Assembly (NCBI RefSeq): GCF_004340965.1
Contig: NZ_SLYA01000003.1
Location: 248,001 to 312,000, forward strand
Source: Sphingomonas sp. PP-CE-1A-559
GTDB lineage: Bacteria; Pseudomonadota; Alphaproteobacteria; Sphingomonadales; Sphingomonadaceae
Reading direction: 5' to 3'
DNA: 64,000 bases
The notes under the pieces are model-generated. The model worked only from the letters and a program-made list of their open reading frames with translations, ran no database searches and had not been told where the DNA came from. The translations under genes and the position numbers were made by a program. The first letter of the stretch is position 1. Each line of letters begins with the position of its first letter. Positions 37,317-46,819 of this stretch are shown piece after piece.

Positions 37317-37469
37317 CTATTTCTCGTCGGTGGTCAGCTTCACCTTGTTGGGCAGCTTCTTCCCCTTGGTCCGGCGCGAAGGCAGCTGGACCGGGTTCTT
37401 CTTCTTCCACTGCGCAAACGTCATCGGCCCCTCGGGCGTGTCGATGATCGTGTCGTCGATCGAACTCAT
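37317..37469 (-). CDS. Small hypothetical basic protein
   Basis: The 50-residue product starts M-S-S-I-D-D-T-I-I-D-T-P-E-G-P-M-T-F and ends in a lysine-rich tail. The frame continues upstream through the tRNA gene, so the ATG at 37469 is the sensible start. It was not recognised, but codon use and the acidic-to-basic composition look like a real small protein. It lies just downstream of tRNA-Leu on the same strand. Confidence 0.6.
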   Translation of the reverse strand: MSSIDDTIIDTPEGPMTFAQWKKKNPVQLPSRRTKGKKLPNKVKLTTDEK

Positions 37470-37546
37470 GCAATGCCTCCGCCAAGCCCAACGCACGGCC
37501 GCGAAAGGGGGACCCTCGAAGGGGGTGTTTACTCTAATCTGAAAAA

Positions 37547-37633
37547 TGGTGCGGCCAAGAAGACTCGAACTTCCACGGGCTTTCGCCCACAACGACCTCA
37601 ACGTTGCGCGTCTACCAGTTCCGCCATGGCCGC
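37547..37633 (-). tRNA. tRNA-Leu(GAG)
   Basis: The reverse strand folds as a class II tRNA. The acceptor stem GCGGCCA pairs with TGGCCGC, followed by discriminator A and an encoded CCA. The anticodon stem CAACG/CGTTG encloses the loop TTGAGGT with anticodon GAG. The variable arm TGGGCGAAAGCCCG is long, as expected for leucine, and the T arm has GTTCGAGTC. It has 87 bases including CCA and reads CTC and CTT codons. Confidence 0.95.
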
Positions 37634-37745
37634 CCATGAAACATCACCGGGCGGACCCGGCATCTGGTAGGCGAGCGCCACTAGCAAGGGTTTGAACGCT
37701 ACGCAACGCCCTTTGCGAAAAAGCGTTCGTCCAGTACCGCAAACA

Positions 37746-39110
37746 ATGCCCGCGCCCTTTCTCTCGAACGATACGCAGGCTGAAACACGGCGCATCCTCG
37801 CACTGGCTTGGCCGGTGATGCTGACGAGCCTCAACTGGACGATCCTCCACGTCACCGACGTGATCGTCGTCGGGCTGGTCAGCGCGCATGAGGTTGCGGC
37901 GCTGGGTGCCAGCCGGTCGCTGACGTTTATCGCGATCGTCACCGGTCTCGCATGGCTGTCGGGCGTGCTCGTTCATACCGCGCGCGCCGACGGGGCAGGG
38001 GATCTGCCGCGGACCGGGCAGGTACTTCGCGAAGGACTGGTGCTGGGGCTGCTGCTCGGGCTGGTGGTCGGCGGCGTGATGTTCGTGTTCGCGGACGGCA
38101 TGCTCGCGGGACTCGGCGTCGCGCCTGCGCTGGTCGAGCCGGCCGGCCGGGTCGTGCGGGTGATGGCGTTCACCTATCCGCCGCAGCTGATGATCGTCGC
38201 CGCGAGCTTCTTCCTGGAGGGGGTCAGCCGGCCACGCCGTGTCGCGGTGGTGAATCTGTCGATCCTTCCGCTGAACGCCGTACTCGCATGGGCGATGTCG
38301 GGCGGTCATCTCGGGCTGCCGGTGATGGGCGCGGTCGGGGCAGCGACGGCCACCGCGATCGCGTCGGGATTGGGGGCGGTGGGGATGATCGCTGTGGCGC
38401 TGACCTTGCCGCGCGCAAAGGAGCGCGGCGTTCAGCGAATCGATCTGGCCGCCTGGCGCGGGGTGCCAGCCGGGATCGCGGCGCTGGCAGTGTTCGGGAT
38501 CGTGCCAGCCGTTGCTTCCGGCCTGGAGCTTGCCGGCTTCTCGATCCTGATCGCACTGTCGACGCAGTTCGGCGACGACGTCGCGCACGCGTTCCAGATC
38601 GTGTTCTCGGTCCACAACGTCACGTTCGGGTTGGCGCTTGGGCTTGGCTCCGCGTGTGGCGTCCGTGTCGGCAATGCGGTGGGCGAGGGCGATCCCAAGG
38701 CCGGTATCTCGCGCGCGCTGATCGCGACCGGGCTGTCGATGCTCGCGTTGGGGGTGTGCGGGATCGTCCTGATCGTCGCGCGGGGGCCGATCGTTGCGGC
38801 GTTTCCGGCCGATGCCGCGACTCATGCGGTCGCGCTGGCGATGCTGCCGGTGTGGGCGCCGTTCATCCTGTTCGACGGCGCGCAGGTGGTACTGGTCTAC
38901 GCGCTCCGCTCGCTCGGCGATCAGGTCGTGGCGGGGGTGAACAGCATCGTAGCGTATTTCATCGTCACCGGCGGCGCGGGCTGGTGGCTTGTGCGCGCTG
39001 GCGTGGGGCCGATGGGGCTGGTCTATGCCTCCGGGCTGGGGATGCTGACCGCCGCGCTGTTGCACGGCGCGCGGTTCTGGATCGTAAGTCGACGTTTGCG
39101 GCGCGCCTAG
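37746..39110 (+). CDS. MATE-family efflux transporter
   Basis: The 454-residue inner-membrane protein has the MATE twelve-helix pattern in two halves, with A-W-P-V-M-L-T-S-L at the start of helix 1, F-x-x-G-V-S-R-P-R after helix 5, and G-x-x-x-G-V-R-V-G-N-A-V-G near the middle of the second half. These transporters export cationic drugs or metabolites using sodium or proton gradients. An upstream ATG at 37692 is in frame; 37746 gives M-P-A-P-F-L-S and fits the family better. The substrate is unknown. Its 3' end overlaps the convergent zinc-ribbon gene by four bases. Confidence 0.94.
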   Translation: MPAPFLSNDTQAETRRILALAWPVMLTSLNWTILHVTDVIVVGLVSAHEVAALGASRSLTFIAIVTGLAWLSGVLVHTARADGAGDLPRTGQVLREGLVLGLLLGLVVGGVMFVFADGMLAGLGVAPALVEPAGRVVRVMAFTYPPQLMIVAASFFLEGVSRPRRVAVVNLSILPLNAVLAWAMSGGHLGLPVMGAVGAATATAIASGLGAVGMIAVALTLPRAKERGVQRIDLAAWRGVPAGIAALAVFGIVPAVASGLELAGFSILIALSTQFGDDVAHAFQIVFSVHNVTFGLALGLGSACGVRVGNAVGEGDPKAGISRALIATGLSMLALGVCGIVLIVARGPIVAAFPADAATHAVALAMLPVWAPFILFDGAQVVLVYALRSLGDQVVAGVNSIVAYFIVTGGAGWWLVRAGVGPMGLVYASGLGMLTAALLHGARFWIVSRRLRRA

Positions 39111-39874
39111 CGCGTCGCCTCGCCGGCAAAGCTCAGTTCGAGGCGCTTCGAGTTCGCCGGCACGTTCAGCGTCGCGGAGTTGAAGTCGATCGCACCGCCC
39201 GGCGCCAACGTCCGCTGCTGCGGGGTGATCGTCCAGCTATACACCACCCGCCCCTGCGCATCGCGAAGTTCGGCGCGGATGTCGGGCACGCGCTGGCGCT
39301 GGTTCGACGGGTTGGTGACCTGGCCACTGACCGCGAACAGCTCTGAGCCATTATCCAGTTCGCGCCGCTCGATCGGATTGTCGCGCAGCCGCAGCGGAGT
39401 CTCGTCGCTGCCGGTTCCGAGACCGAGCTTGGCCGCGACGCCCGGTGCACCGAGATACACGATCGCTCCCGCTGCGATCAGCATCAGCAGCCCGGCCAGC
39501 ACCGCGACGATCGTCCAGCGCCGCGTCGTGTTGCGACGCAGGCGAACCGGCAGGTTCTCGATCTGCGGCGTTGCCGGCGGAACGAATGTGGGTGCTACCA
39601 CCGCAGGCTCGGGCGCGACCGGTGCGGCAGGAGCGAACGGCGCGAACCGTTCGACCGGCTCCGCGATCGGCGGCCTTGCCAGCGGGGCCAGCGGTGGCGG
39701 TGCGGGCGCCAGCGGGGTAGATTCCGGGAGCTCCAGCGCATCCTCGACGTCCGGTGCGGCGGCCTGGAACCAGCTATGCTTGCAATTGGCGCAGCGCACG
39801 GTGCGCCCCTCGGTCCCGATCGCGCTGTCGGGGACCAGATAGCGCGTGCTGCACTCGGGACATTGGAGGATCAT
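39107..39874 (-). CDS. Zinc-ribbon (MJ0042) and DUF3426 membrane protein
   Basis: The 255-residue protein begins with an MJ0042 zinc ribbon (C-P-E-C and C-A-N-C, residues 5-31). A proline/alanine-rich linker, a single transmembrane helix (about 122-142) and a C-terminal beta-rich DUF3426-like domain (with L-R-D-N-P-I-E-R and V-T-N-P-S) follow. The function is unknown. In alphaproteobacteria this gene is commonly found divergent from ftsE, as here (165 bases apart), which may imply a role in cell-envelope biology. Confidence 0.88.
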   Translation of the reverse strand: MILQCPECSTRYLVPDSAIGTEGRTVRCANCKHSWFQAAAPDVEDALELPESTPLAPAPPPLAPLARPPIAEPVERFAPFAPAAPVAPEPAVVAPTFVPPATPQIENLPVRLRRNTTRRWTIVAVLAGLLMLIAAGAIVYLGAPGVAAKLGLGTGSDETPLRLRDNPIERRELDNGSELFAVSGQVTNPSNQRQRVPDIRAELRDAQGRVVYSWTITPQQRTLAPGGAIDFNSATLNVPANSKRLELSFAGEATR

Positions 39875-40039
39875 GGGTACGCTTCACCAGCGGCCGCCGG
39901 AGCGCGACCGTATCTCGTGCCGAATAAGCACGCGGCCCGCATATGTGGCAAGCTTGAAGCGGCGCGCGCTTTCATGCGAAAGCGCCGATACGGGCATTGG
40001 CACGGGCAACAAGCGGGCGAGAGCGGGCGCAACCACGTC

Positions 40040-40759
40040 ATGGCGAATATCGTCCAATTCGAGAATGTCGGGCTTCGCTACGGCACGGGTCCGGACGCAG
40101 GGCCGGAGACGCTGGCGGACCTCAGCTTCACGCTGCGCAGCGGCGCGTTCTACTTCCTCACCGGCGCGAGTGGGGCGGGGAAGACCTCGTTGCTCAAGCT
40201 GTTGTATCTTGCGCAGCGCCCAACCCGCGGCGTGATCCGGCTGTTCGGCGAGGATGCGGTGGTGTTGTCGCGCGATCGCCTGCCCGGATTTCGGCGGCGG
40301 ATCGGCGTCGTGTTCCAGGATTTCCGGCTCGTCCCGCATCTGTCGACCTGGGACAATATCGCGCTGCCGTTGCGCGTGGCGGGGATGCCCGAGGCGGATA
40401 TCGAGCAACCGGTGCGCGAGATGCTCGCCTGGGTCGGACTGACCGAGCGTGCGGATGCGCGGCCGGCAACATTGTCGGGCGGCGAGCAGCAGCGCGTCGC
40501 AATCGCCCGCGCGGTGATCGCGCGCCCCGAGATCCTGGTCGCGGACGAGCCGACCGGCAACGTCGATCCCGACATGGCCGAGCGACTGCTCCACCTGTTC
40601 GAATCGCTCAACAAGCTGGGCACGACCGTCGTGGTCGCGACGCACGACTTCCATCTGCTGGGGCGGATACCGGGCGCGCAGATGATGCGGCTCGATCGTG
40701 GGCGATTGCTCGATCCGACGGGTTCGCTCCGCTACCCACCGACGCGGCCCGATTCATGA
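40040..40759 (+). CDS. ftsE: Cell division ATP-binding protein FtsE
   Basis: FtsE is the ABC ATPase that, with FtsX, activates peptidoglycan hydrolases at the division site. The 239-residue protein has Walker A G-A-S-G-A-G-K-T (42-49), signature L-S-G-G-E-Q-Q-R-V, Walker [11 protein letters not shown] and the switch His in A-T-H-D. The frame is open far upstream; the ATG at 40040 matches the conserved M-A-N-I-V-x-F-E-N-V start. It overlaps ftsX by four bases (ATGA). Confidence 0.96.
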   Translation: MANIVQFENVGLRYGTGPDAGPETLADLSFTLRSGAFYFLTGASGAGKTSLLKLLYLAQRPTRGVIRLFGEDAVVLSRDRLPGFRRRIGVVFQDFRLVPHLSTWDNIALPLRVAGMPEADIEQPVREMLAWVGLTERADARPATLSGGEQQRVAIARAVIARPEILVADEPTGNVDPDMAERLLHLFESLNKLGTTVVVATHDFHLLGRIPGAQMMRLDRGRLLDPTGSLRYPPTRPDS

Positions 40760-41649
40760 GGGCGTCGAAGGCGCGATCGTCGGTCGAACGCCGCGTGCTC
40801 GACGAAGCGGGCGGCCTGCGCGCGATGACGTGGGTAATGGCGATCATGCTGTTCCTGACGATGCTCGCCGCCGCCTTGGGGCTGGCGACCGCGGGTGCGG
40901 CGCGCTTGCTCGACCGGCAACTGGCGGGGCGGCTGACGGTTCAGGTCGTCGATGGCGATCCCGTGCGCCGAGATGCCGTCGCGGCGCGCGTGCTGGCTGC
41001 GCTGCGGACGATGCCGGCGGTGGCGACGGCGACGCCGGTCGACCGCGCCGAACTCACGCGACTGCTGCAACCCTGGCTCGGGTCGGATGGTGCGGACCCG
41101 CAATTGCCGGTGCCCGCCATGATCGATGTCGACCTCGCCGACCACAACGAGGTGGCCGCCACGCGCGTTGCGACCAGTGTCCGCCGCCTGAGCCCGATCG
41201 TCCGCGTCGACCGCCACGAAAGCTGGATGTCGCCGGTCAACGACGTGATGCGCTCGCTGACGTTCCTTGCGCTGGCGCTGGTGCTGCTGATGGCGAGTGC
41301 CACGGCTGCGGTCGTCGTGCTGGCCGCGCGCGCGGGGTTGGAGACGCACCGCGAGACGATTGCGGTGATGCACATGCTCGGCTCGACCGATCTCCAGGTC
41401 GCGCGCCTGTTCCAGCGGCGGATCGCGCTCGACGCGACCATCGGCGGACTCGGCGGCGGTGTCGCGGCGTTGCTGGTGGTCGCGTTCGTCGGGATCCGGT
41501 TGCACGGACTGGGTTCGGAACTGCTCGGCGGAGTGACGCTGGGCGGAGTCGACTGGGTGGCGCTGGCGATACTGCCGATCGCGTTCGTCGTCCTCGCCAC
41601 GCTCGCCGCCCGCGTGACGATCGTCCGTGCACTGAGGCATATCCTGTGA
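40756..41649 (+). CDS. ftsX: Cell division protein FtsX
   Basis: The 297-residue inner-membrane partner of FtsE has an N-terminal membrane helix (about 24-46), a periplasmic domain, and three C-terminal helices with the V-M-H-M-L-G-S-T-D-x-Q-V-A-R-L-F-Q motif of FtsX/MacB-type permeases that contacts the ATPase. It signals to periplasmic amidase activators. It is coupled to ftsE by ATGA and to the next gene by GTGA overlaps. Confidence 0.95.
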   Translation: MRASKARSSVERRVLDEAGGLRAMTWVMAIMLFLTMLAAALGLATAGAARLLDRQLAGRLTVQVVDGDPVRRDAVAARVLAALRTMPAVATATPVDRAELTRLLQPWLGSDGADPQLPVPAMIDVDLADHNEVAATRVATSVRRLSPIVRVDRHESWMSPVNDVMRSLTFLALALVLLMASATAAVVVLAARAGLETHRETIAVMHMLGSTDLQVARLFQRRIALDATIGGLGGGVAALLVVAFVGIRLHGLGSELLGGVTLGGVDWVALAILPIAFVVLATLAARVTIVRALRHIL

Positions 41650-42182
41650 TCGTCCGGCTGTTCGGCATCATGGCGCTCGCCTGGGCGTTCGGCTTCGCGC
41701 TGTTCATGCTGCTGCTGCCCAAGCCGCTCGACGGGTTCACGTCCGACGCTATCGTCGTGCCGACGGGGGGGGCAGGGCGGATCGACCGCGGCATCGCGCT
41801 GCTCCGCGATCATCAGGCGAAGCGAATGCTCGTGACGGGAGTCGCGCCGGGGGTGCGGCCGATCGATCTCGCGCTGGAGTATCGGACGTCGCCCGCGTTG
41901 TTCGCATGCTGCATCGATCTTGGCGCGGACGCGGTCGATACGCGCTCGAACGCCGAGGAAACCGCGCAGTGGGTGCGCGTGCACAAATACCGGTCGGTGC
42001 GGCTGGTGACGTCGGACTGGCACGTCGCGCGCGCGCGAATGGAACTGGCTGCGGCGCTCGACAAGAATGTCGTGATCCTCGGCGACGGGGTGCCGGGAAC
42101 ACCGCGCCTTGGGACTTTGGTCAACGAATATAACAAGTTGATCCTTCGCCGGATCGCATTGTGGATTGGATTTGGCGGATGA
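41646..42182 (+). CDS. YdcF-like (DUF218) membrane protein
   Basis: The 178-residue protein has one N-terminal membrane helix and a DUF218 domain: D-A-I-V-V-P-T-G-G-A-G-R-I at the start, L-V-T-G-V-A-P near residue 60 and T-R-S-N-A-E-E-T-A later. Family members such as SanA, ElyC and YdcF affect envelope permeability or undecaprenyl-linked steps, but no clear reaction is established. The GTG start at 41646 lies inside the ftsX stop region (GTGA). It sits in a conserved division and lipid gene order between ftsX and plsC. Confidence 0.9.
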   Translation: MIVRLFGIMALAWAFGFALFMLLLPKPLDGFTSDAIVVPTGGAGRIDRGIALLRDHQAKRMLVTGVAPGVRPIDLALEYRTSPALFACCIDLGADAVDTRSNAEETAQWVRVHKYRSVRLVTSDWHVARARMELAAALDKNVVILGDGVPGTPRLGTLVNEYNKLILRRIALWIGFGG

Positions 42183-42859
42183 TCTGGCTGCGTAACTGGG
42201 CGTTCATGCTCGTTTTCTACACGATCTCGGTGCCGATCGTGGTGACCGTGCCGATCTCGGCGTTGTTCGGATCGCATGCGGTGATCGTGCATTCGACGAT
42301 CTGGACGCGTTTCCATCGCTGGTGCGCGCGGTGGATTCTCGGTGTGCATATCCGCGTGGAGGGGACACGGCCGACCGAGCCGGCGTTCTACGCGTGCAAG
42401 CACCAGGCGATGTTCGAGACGCTCGAGTTGCAGCGTTTGCTCGATGGCCCGGCGATCGTGTTGAAGCGCGAACTGGCGGATATCCCGGCCTGGGGCTGGG
42501 CTGCACGGCGCTACGGCGCGATCGTCGTCGACCGCGAGGCGTCGGCCAAGGCGATGCGGAACATGATGCGCGAGGCAACCGCGGCGAAGGCGACCGGACG
42601 CTCGATCCTGATCTTTCCGGAGGGGACGCGGGTGTCGCCGGGCGAGCATCCGCCGCTGAAGCCGGGGTTTGCGGGGCTGTATCGCGCGCTGAAGATGCCG
42701 ACGGTGCCGATCGCCTGCGACAGCGGGCTGGTGTGGCCGAAAAAGGGGCCGAAGCTGCCGGGTGTGATCACTTTCCGGTTCGGCGAAGTGGTGCCGCCTG
42801 GCCTGCCGCGTGAGGAAGCGGAGCAGCGGGTCCACGCGGCGATGAACGCGCTGGATTAG
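42179..42859 (+). CDS. plsC: 1-acyl-sn-glycerol-3-phosphate acyltransferase
   Basis: PlsC acylates lysophosphatidate to phosphatidate at the inner membrane. The 226-residue protein has an N-terminal hydrophobic segment, the acyltransferase block I as K-H-Q-A-M-F-E (H-x4-E in place of the textbook H-x4-D, as seen in many alphaproteobacterial homologues), and block III F-P-E-G-T-R. The ATG at 42179 overlaps the YdcF stop (ATGA); a GTG at 42161 is an alternative. It is the last gene of the ftsEX unit and is followed by repeat A copy 3. Confidence 0.93.
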   Translation: MIWLRNWAFMLVFYTISVPIVVTVPISALFGSHAVIVHSTIWTRFHRWCARWILGVHIRVEGTRPTEPAFYACKHQAMFETLELQRLLDGPAIVLKRELADIPAWGWAARRYGAIVVDREASAKAMRNMMREATAAKATGRSILIFPEGTRVSPGEHPPLKPGFAGLYRALKMPTVPIACDSGLVWPKKGPKLPGVITFRFGEVVPPGLPREEAEQRVHAAMNALD

Positions 42860-42871
42860 GTTGGGGAGGCA

Positions 42872-42973
42872 CCACCCCGGCGAAGGCCGGGGCCAGTTGG
42901 GCGATGTCGCTAATGTGCGTTGCGAGCTGTTACTCTGGCCTACCCAACTGGGCCCCGGCCTCCGCCGGGGTGG
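42872..42973. repeat. Inverted repeat family A, copy 3
   Basis: The left arm (42872-42900) lacks one C relative to the reverse complement of the right arm (42944-42973) but otherwise matches copies 1 and 2. It separates convergent plsC and tyrA and may act as a bidirectional terminator. Confidence 0.83.
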
Positions 42974-42979
42974 TTACTC

Positions 42980-43888
42980 TTACCCATGCGTACGCCCGAA
43001 ATCCTGCACGTCGTCGTCCTGCCCCTGCTCGACGATGCTCCGGCGGATCGCCCGAGTCCGCGTGAACAGGTCGAACAGCGCATCGCCATCGCCCCAGCGG
43101 ATCGCACGCTGGAGATGGCTCAGATCCTCCGAGAAGCGCTGCAACATCTCCAACACCGCCTCGCGGTTGTTGAGGAAGATGTCGCGCCACATCGTCGGGT
43201 CCGACGCTGCGATTCGTGTGAAATCGCGAAACCCGCCCGCCGAATATTTGATGACCTCCGACTGCGTCACTGCCTCCAGATCGCCCGCGGTGCCGACGAT
43301 CGTGTAGGCGATCAGATGCGGCAGATGGCTCGTGACGGCGAGGACGCGGTCGTGATGCTCGGGCGCCATCGTCTCGACCTGCGCGCCAAGCCTGCGCCAG
43401 AATTCGGACACGCGCTCGACTGCGACCGGGTCGGCGCCTTCGGGGGGCGTGACGATGCACCAGCGGTGGCGGAACAGCGTCGCGAAACCAGCCTCCGGAC
43501 CGCTCCGCTCGGTGCCTGCGACCGGGTGCGCAGGGATGACGGTCGCGTTCGGTAGCGCTTCAGTAAGCGCGCGGACGATCTCCGCCTTACAGCTGCCGAC
43601 GTCGCTGACGATCGCATCCGCCGGCAGTTCGGCCGCGAACTCGGCAGCGACCTCGCCCATGATCCCGACCGGCACGCACAGGATCACCAGGTCGGCGTCG
43701 ATCACCGCTGCCCCCGCCGAGTCCGCGACGTCGTCGCAGAACTGCAGCCGGTCCGCGGCTTCGCGCACGGTCGCATCGGCATCGTAGCCGGTGACGCGGA
43801 CCGTCGGCATCGTCGCCTGCACCGCGCGCGCCACCGACGAGCCGATCAGTCCCAGCCCGATGATCGTGACGCGCGCGAACGGGAGCAT
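42980..43888 (-). CDS. tyrA: Prephenate/arogenate dehydrogenase
   Basis: The 302-residue enzyme makes the tyrosine precursor from prephenate or arogenate. It has the Rossmann motif G-L-G-L-I-G-S-S (10-17), an acidic residue ending strand two (G-Y-D), V-G-S-C-K-A, the catalytic-site H-P-V-A-G-T-E-R-S-G and the S-H-L-P-H-L-I-A-Y helix. No ACT or chorismate mutase domain is attached. It starts one base inside the hisC stop (TGATG), so the two genes are coupled, as is typical for alphaproteobacteria. Confidence 0.94.
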   Translation of the reverse strand: MLPFARVTIIGLGLIGSSVARAVQATMPTVRVTGYDADATVREAADRLQFCDDVADSAGAAVIDADLVILCVPVGIMGEVAAEFAAELPADAIVSDVGSCKAEIVRALTEALPNATVIPAHPVAGTERSGPEAGFATLFRHRWCIVTPPEGADPVAVERVSEFWRRLGAQVETMAPEHHDRVLAVTSHLPHLIAYTIVGTAGDLEAVTQSEVIKYSAGGFRDFTRIAASDPTMWRDIFLNNREAVLEMLQRFSEDLSHLQRAIRWGDGDALFDLFTRTRAIRRSIVEQGQDDDVQDFGRTHG

Positions 43889-44997
43889 CAGGCGGCTTCG
43901 ACCAGATTGCGCAGCGCCGCGGTGACGCCGTGCGTTTCCGCCTCGGTGCCGATCGTGATGCGCAGTGCGTTGGGAAGGCCCTGGCCCGGCAGCCAGCGGA
44001 CGATGTAGCCCGCGTCCATCAGCCCGTGATACGCGGCGTCGGCGGTCAGCTTACCCTCGAACAGCACGAGCACGAAGTTCGCCTTGGACGGTACGGCACG
44101 AAGCCCGGCATTGCCCATCTGCCCGATCTGCTCGACGAACCAGCCACGCCACGTGTCGTTATGCGCGCGCGTCGCGTCGACGAAAGCGGTGTCGGCGATC
44201 GCGGCGACAGCGGCGGCCTGGCCTGCGGTGGTGACGTTGAACGGTGCGCGAATGCGGTGCATCGCGTCGATGATGGGCGCGCAGGCATAGCCCCAGCCGA
44301 TCCGCTCGGCCGCCAGCCCGTGGATCTTCGAGAAGGTGCGCGTGACGAGGACGTTCGCCTCGGTCATCGCCAGCGCCAGGCCCGCATCGTCCTCTTCCGG
44401 CGACAGATATTCGGCATAGGCCTGGTCGAGCACGAGCAGCACCGACTTCGGCAGCCCCGCATGCAGCCGTGCGATTTCCGCCCGCGGCGTGAACGTGCCG
44501 GTCGGGTTGTTCGGGTTGGCGACGAACACGACGCGCGTACGCTCGGTGACGGCGGCGAGGATCGCGTCGACGTCGGTCGCATAGTCGCGGTCGTCTACGA
44601 TCACCGGCTCGGCACCGACGCGGCGCGTCGCGATCTCGTACACCGCGAAGCCGTAGCGGACGTGGATGATCTCGTCGCCGGGGCCCGCATAGGCGCCCGC
44701 GACGAGATGGAGGATCTCGTCGGAGCCGGTGCCGTAGATCACGCGCGCCGGATCGAGGTCGTAATGCGCCGCCAGCGCCTCGCGCAGTTCGACCGCGCCC
44801 GCGTCGGGATAGCGTTCCAGCGTGCGGTCGGCGGCATCGAATGCGGCCTTCGCGGCAGGGCTGGTGCCGAGCGGGTTCTCGTTCGACGACAGCTTGATCA
44901 CCGTGCGGCCATCGTCGGTCGTCGAGCGGCCGGGCGTGTACGGCGCGATCCCCAGGATCCAGGGCTTCGGCGCAGGGGCGGGCGTGATGTTTGTCAT
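43888..44997 (-). CDS. hisC: Histidinol-phosphate aminotransferase
   Basis: The 369-residue class I/II aminotransferase contains [10 protein letters not shown] near the N-terminus, N-P-N-N-P-T-G-T and the PLP lysine in [11 protein letters not shown]. It fits HisC, though coupling to tyrA suggests that it may also aminate aromatic keto acids; specificity cannot be read from sequence. The frame is open upstream through repeat B, but the ATG at 44997 is the natural start. It is divergent from metX. Confidence 0.93.
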   Translation of the reverse strand: MTNITPAPAPKPWILGIAPYTPGRSTTDDGRTVIKLSSNENPLGTSPAAKAAFDAADRTLERYPDAGAVELREALAAHYDLDPARVIYGTGSDEILHLVAGAYAGPGDEIIHVRYGFAVYEIATRRVGAEPVIVDDRDYATDVDAILAAVTERTRVVFVANPNNPTGTFTPRAEIARLHAGLPKSVLLVLDQAYAEYLSPEEDDAGLALAMTEANVLVTRTFSKIHGLAAERIGWGYACAPIIDAMHRIRAPFNVTTAGQAAAVAAIADTAFVDATRAHNDTWRGWFVEQIGQMGNAGLRAVPSKANFVLVLFEGKLTADAAYHGLMDAGYIVRWLPGQGLPNALRITIGTEAETHGVTAALRNLVEAA

Positions 44998-45062
44998 GGC
45001 CGCGGGACATAGCGGGCGGTGTGCCGCGGTGGCAAATCTTTGTGCGTGGGGGGCGACCTTTA

Positions 45063-45190
45063 CGATCCTCCCCGCCAGGGGGAGGTGGCGCCGAAGGCGA
45101 CGGAGGGGGAGGGTAACGCAACAGCTGCTTTCATTTCCTCCCCTCCGTCTGGCAAGCGCCAGCCACCTCGCCCTTGCGGGGGAGGATCGA
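45063..45190. repeat. Inverted repeat family B, copy 2
   Basis: CGATCCTCCCCGCCAGGGGG at the left faces GCCCTTGCGGGGGAGGATCG at the right, with GACGGAGGGGGAGGG / CCTCCCCTCCGTC inside. It occupies most of the divergent hisC/metX promoter region, an unusual place for a terminator-like repeat. Confidence 0.85.
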
Positions 45191-45236
45191 GGAAGCGGCG
45201 CTGGCATGACCGTGGCCCCCTATGGTAGCGCGCGGC

Positions 45237-46388
45237 ATGCTCGAAACGCCTGCCATCGACCCCGAGACCGGCCATGACACCGACCAGCGCTTCGGCCTCG
45301 CGCGCCGCGTCACGTTGCCGGGGCCGTTGCGCCTAGATGGCGGCGTGCTGCTGTCGCCGGTCGATATCGCCTACGAGACCTACGGCACGCTCAACGCCGA
45401 TGCGTCGAACGCCATCCTGATCTGCCACGCGCTGACCGGCGACCAGCATGTCGCCTCGCACCACCCGCGTACCGGCAAGCCCGGCTGGTGGACGCGGATG
45501 GTCGGCGAGGGGAAACCGATCGACCCTGCGCGCCACTTCATCGTCTGCGCCAACGTGCTCGGCAGCTGCATGGGCACTTCGGGACCCGCGACGATCAACC
45601 CGGCAACCGGACGGCCGTGGGCAATGAGTTTCCCGGTCATCACGATCCGCGACATGGTGCGTGCGCAGGCGATGCTGCTCGACCATCTCGGCGTGGGCGT
45701 GCTCCACGCGGTGGTCGGCGGATCGATGGGCGGGATGCAGGCGCTGAGCTGGCCCGCGACCTTCCCCGACCGCGTGAAGGCGTGCGTCGTGATCGCCTCG
45801 ACCGCGCGGCATACCGCGCAGAACATCGCGTTCCACGAGGTCGGGCGGCAGGCGGTGATGGCCGATCCGAACTGGCGGGGGGGTGAGTATCACGATGACG
45901 ACGCACCGACCGCCGGGCTCGCGGTCGCGCGGATGGCGGCGCACATCACGTATCTGTCCGAGGCGGGGCTGACCGAGAAGTTCGGGCGGCGGCTTCAGGC
46001 GCGCGACGCGAAGTCGTTCGGGTTCGACGCGGATTTCCAGGTCGAGAGCTATCTGCGCCACCAGGGGCTCGCCTTCACCGACCGGTTCGATGCGAACTCG
46101 TACCTCTACATCACGCGCGCGATGGATTATTTCGATCTGGCCGAAGAGCATGGCGGGCTGCTCGCCAATGCGTTTCGTGCGACCAAATCGCGGTTCTGCC
46201 TCGTCAGTTTCGACACCGACTGGCTCTACCCGACGGCCGAGTCGCGCGCGATCGTTCAGGCGCTCAATGCAGCGGGCGCGCCGGTCAGTTTCGTCGAACT
46301 TGCGAGCCCGTACGGCCACGACGCGTTCCTGCTGGAGGCGCCCGATCTCAACCGGGTGGTCGACGGCTTCCTGAGGGCCGGCCGATGA
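45237..46388 (+). CDS. metX: Homoserine O-acetyltransferase (or succinyltransferase), MetX type
   Basis: The 383-residue alpha/beta hydrolase activates homoserine for methionine synthesis. It has [11 protein letters not shown], the nucleophile elbow G-G-S163-M-G-G-M-Q-A-L-S-W, and C-terminal D-T-D-W-L and G-H-D-A-F-L for the Asp/His of the triad. Acyl donor (acetyl- or succinyl-CoA) cannot be assigned safely, since MetX-type enzymes of both kinds exist. An ATG five codons upstream (45222) is also possible; neither has a clear ribosome binding site. It overlaps the GNAT gene by four bases. Confidence 0.94.
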   Translation: MLETPAIDPETGHDTDQRFGLARRVTLPGPLRLDGGVLLSPVDIAYETYGTLNADASNAILICHALTGDQHVASHHPRTGKPGWWTRMVGEGKPIDPARHFIVCANVLGSCMGTSGPATINPATGRPWAMSFPVITIRDMVRAQAMLLDHLGVGVLHAVVGGSMGGMQALSWPATFPDRVKACVVIASTARHTAQNIAFHEVGRQAVMADPNWRGGEYHDDDAPTAGLAVARMAAHITYLSEAGLTEKFGRRLQARDAKSFGFDADFQVESYLRHQGLAFTDRFDANSYLYITRAMDYFDLAEEHGGLLANAFRATKSRFCLVSFDTDWLYPTAESRAIVQALNAAGAPVSFVELASPYGHDAFLLEAPDLNRVVDGFLRAGR

Positions 46389-46819
46389 CGATCATCCTGT
46401 CCGACGACGCGAGCAAGTTGCAGGTCGACCGAATCCACGGCTGGCTGGCGAGCAGTTACTGGTCGCCAGGGATCGAGCGCGGTCTGGTCGAACGGGCGAT
46501 CGCCGGCTCGCATTGCCTTGGCGCATACCAAGACGAAGCGCAGGTCGGGTTCGCGCGGATGATCACCGATCACGCGACCTTCGCGTGGCTGGCGGACGTA
46601 TGGGTCGAGGAATCCGTGCGCGGGCAGGGGCTAGGGCGCCAGATGGTAAGCTGGTTCCTCGACCATCCGTCGTTCGCCGGACTGCGGCGGTTCGGCCTCG
46701 TCACCGCCGACGCGCATGGCGTGTATGCGAATCTTGGCTTCCATCCGCTGGTCCGCGCCGATCGCTACATGGAACGCCTCGCTCCGGGCTTAGCCGAGCA
46801 ACTCCGGACCGCACCATGA
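46385..46819 (+). CDS. GNAT-family N-acetyltransferase between metX and metW
   Basis: The 144-residue protein has the GNAT core [21 protein letters not shown], which contains the acetyl-CoA-binding Q-x-x-G-x-G/A loop, and the closing L-G-F-H-P-L-V. Its target is unknown. It is joined to both neighbours by ATGA overlaps, so it is translated as part of the methionine operon. Confidence 0.92.
   Translation: MTIILSDDASKLQVDRIHGWLASSYWSPGIERGLVERAIAGSHCLGAYQDEAQVGFARMITDHATFAWLADVWVEESVRGQGLGRQMVSWFLDHPSFAGLRRFGLVTADAHGVYANLGFHPLVRADRYMERLAPGLAEQLRTAP

Noticed and set aside
44998..45236. A possible SAM-responsive riboswitch upstream of metX
   Set aside because: The space is taken up by repeat family B and no SAM-II-like core was recognised.
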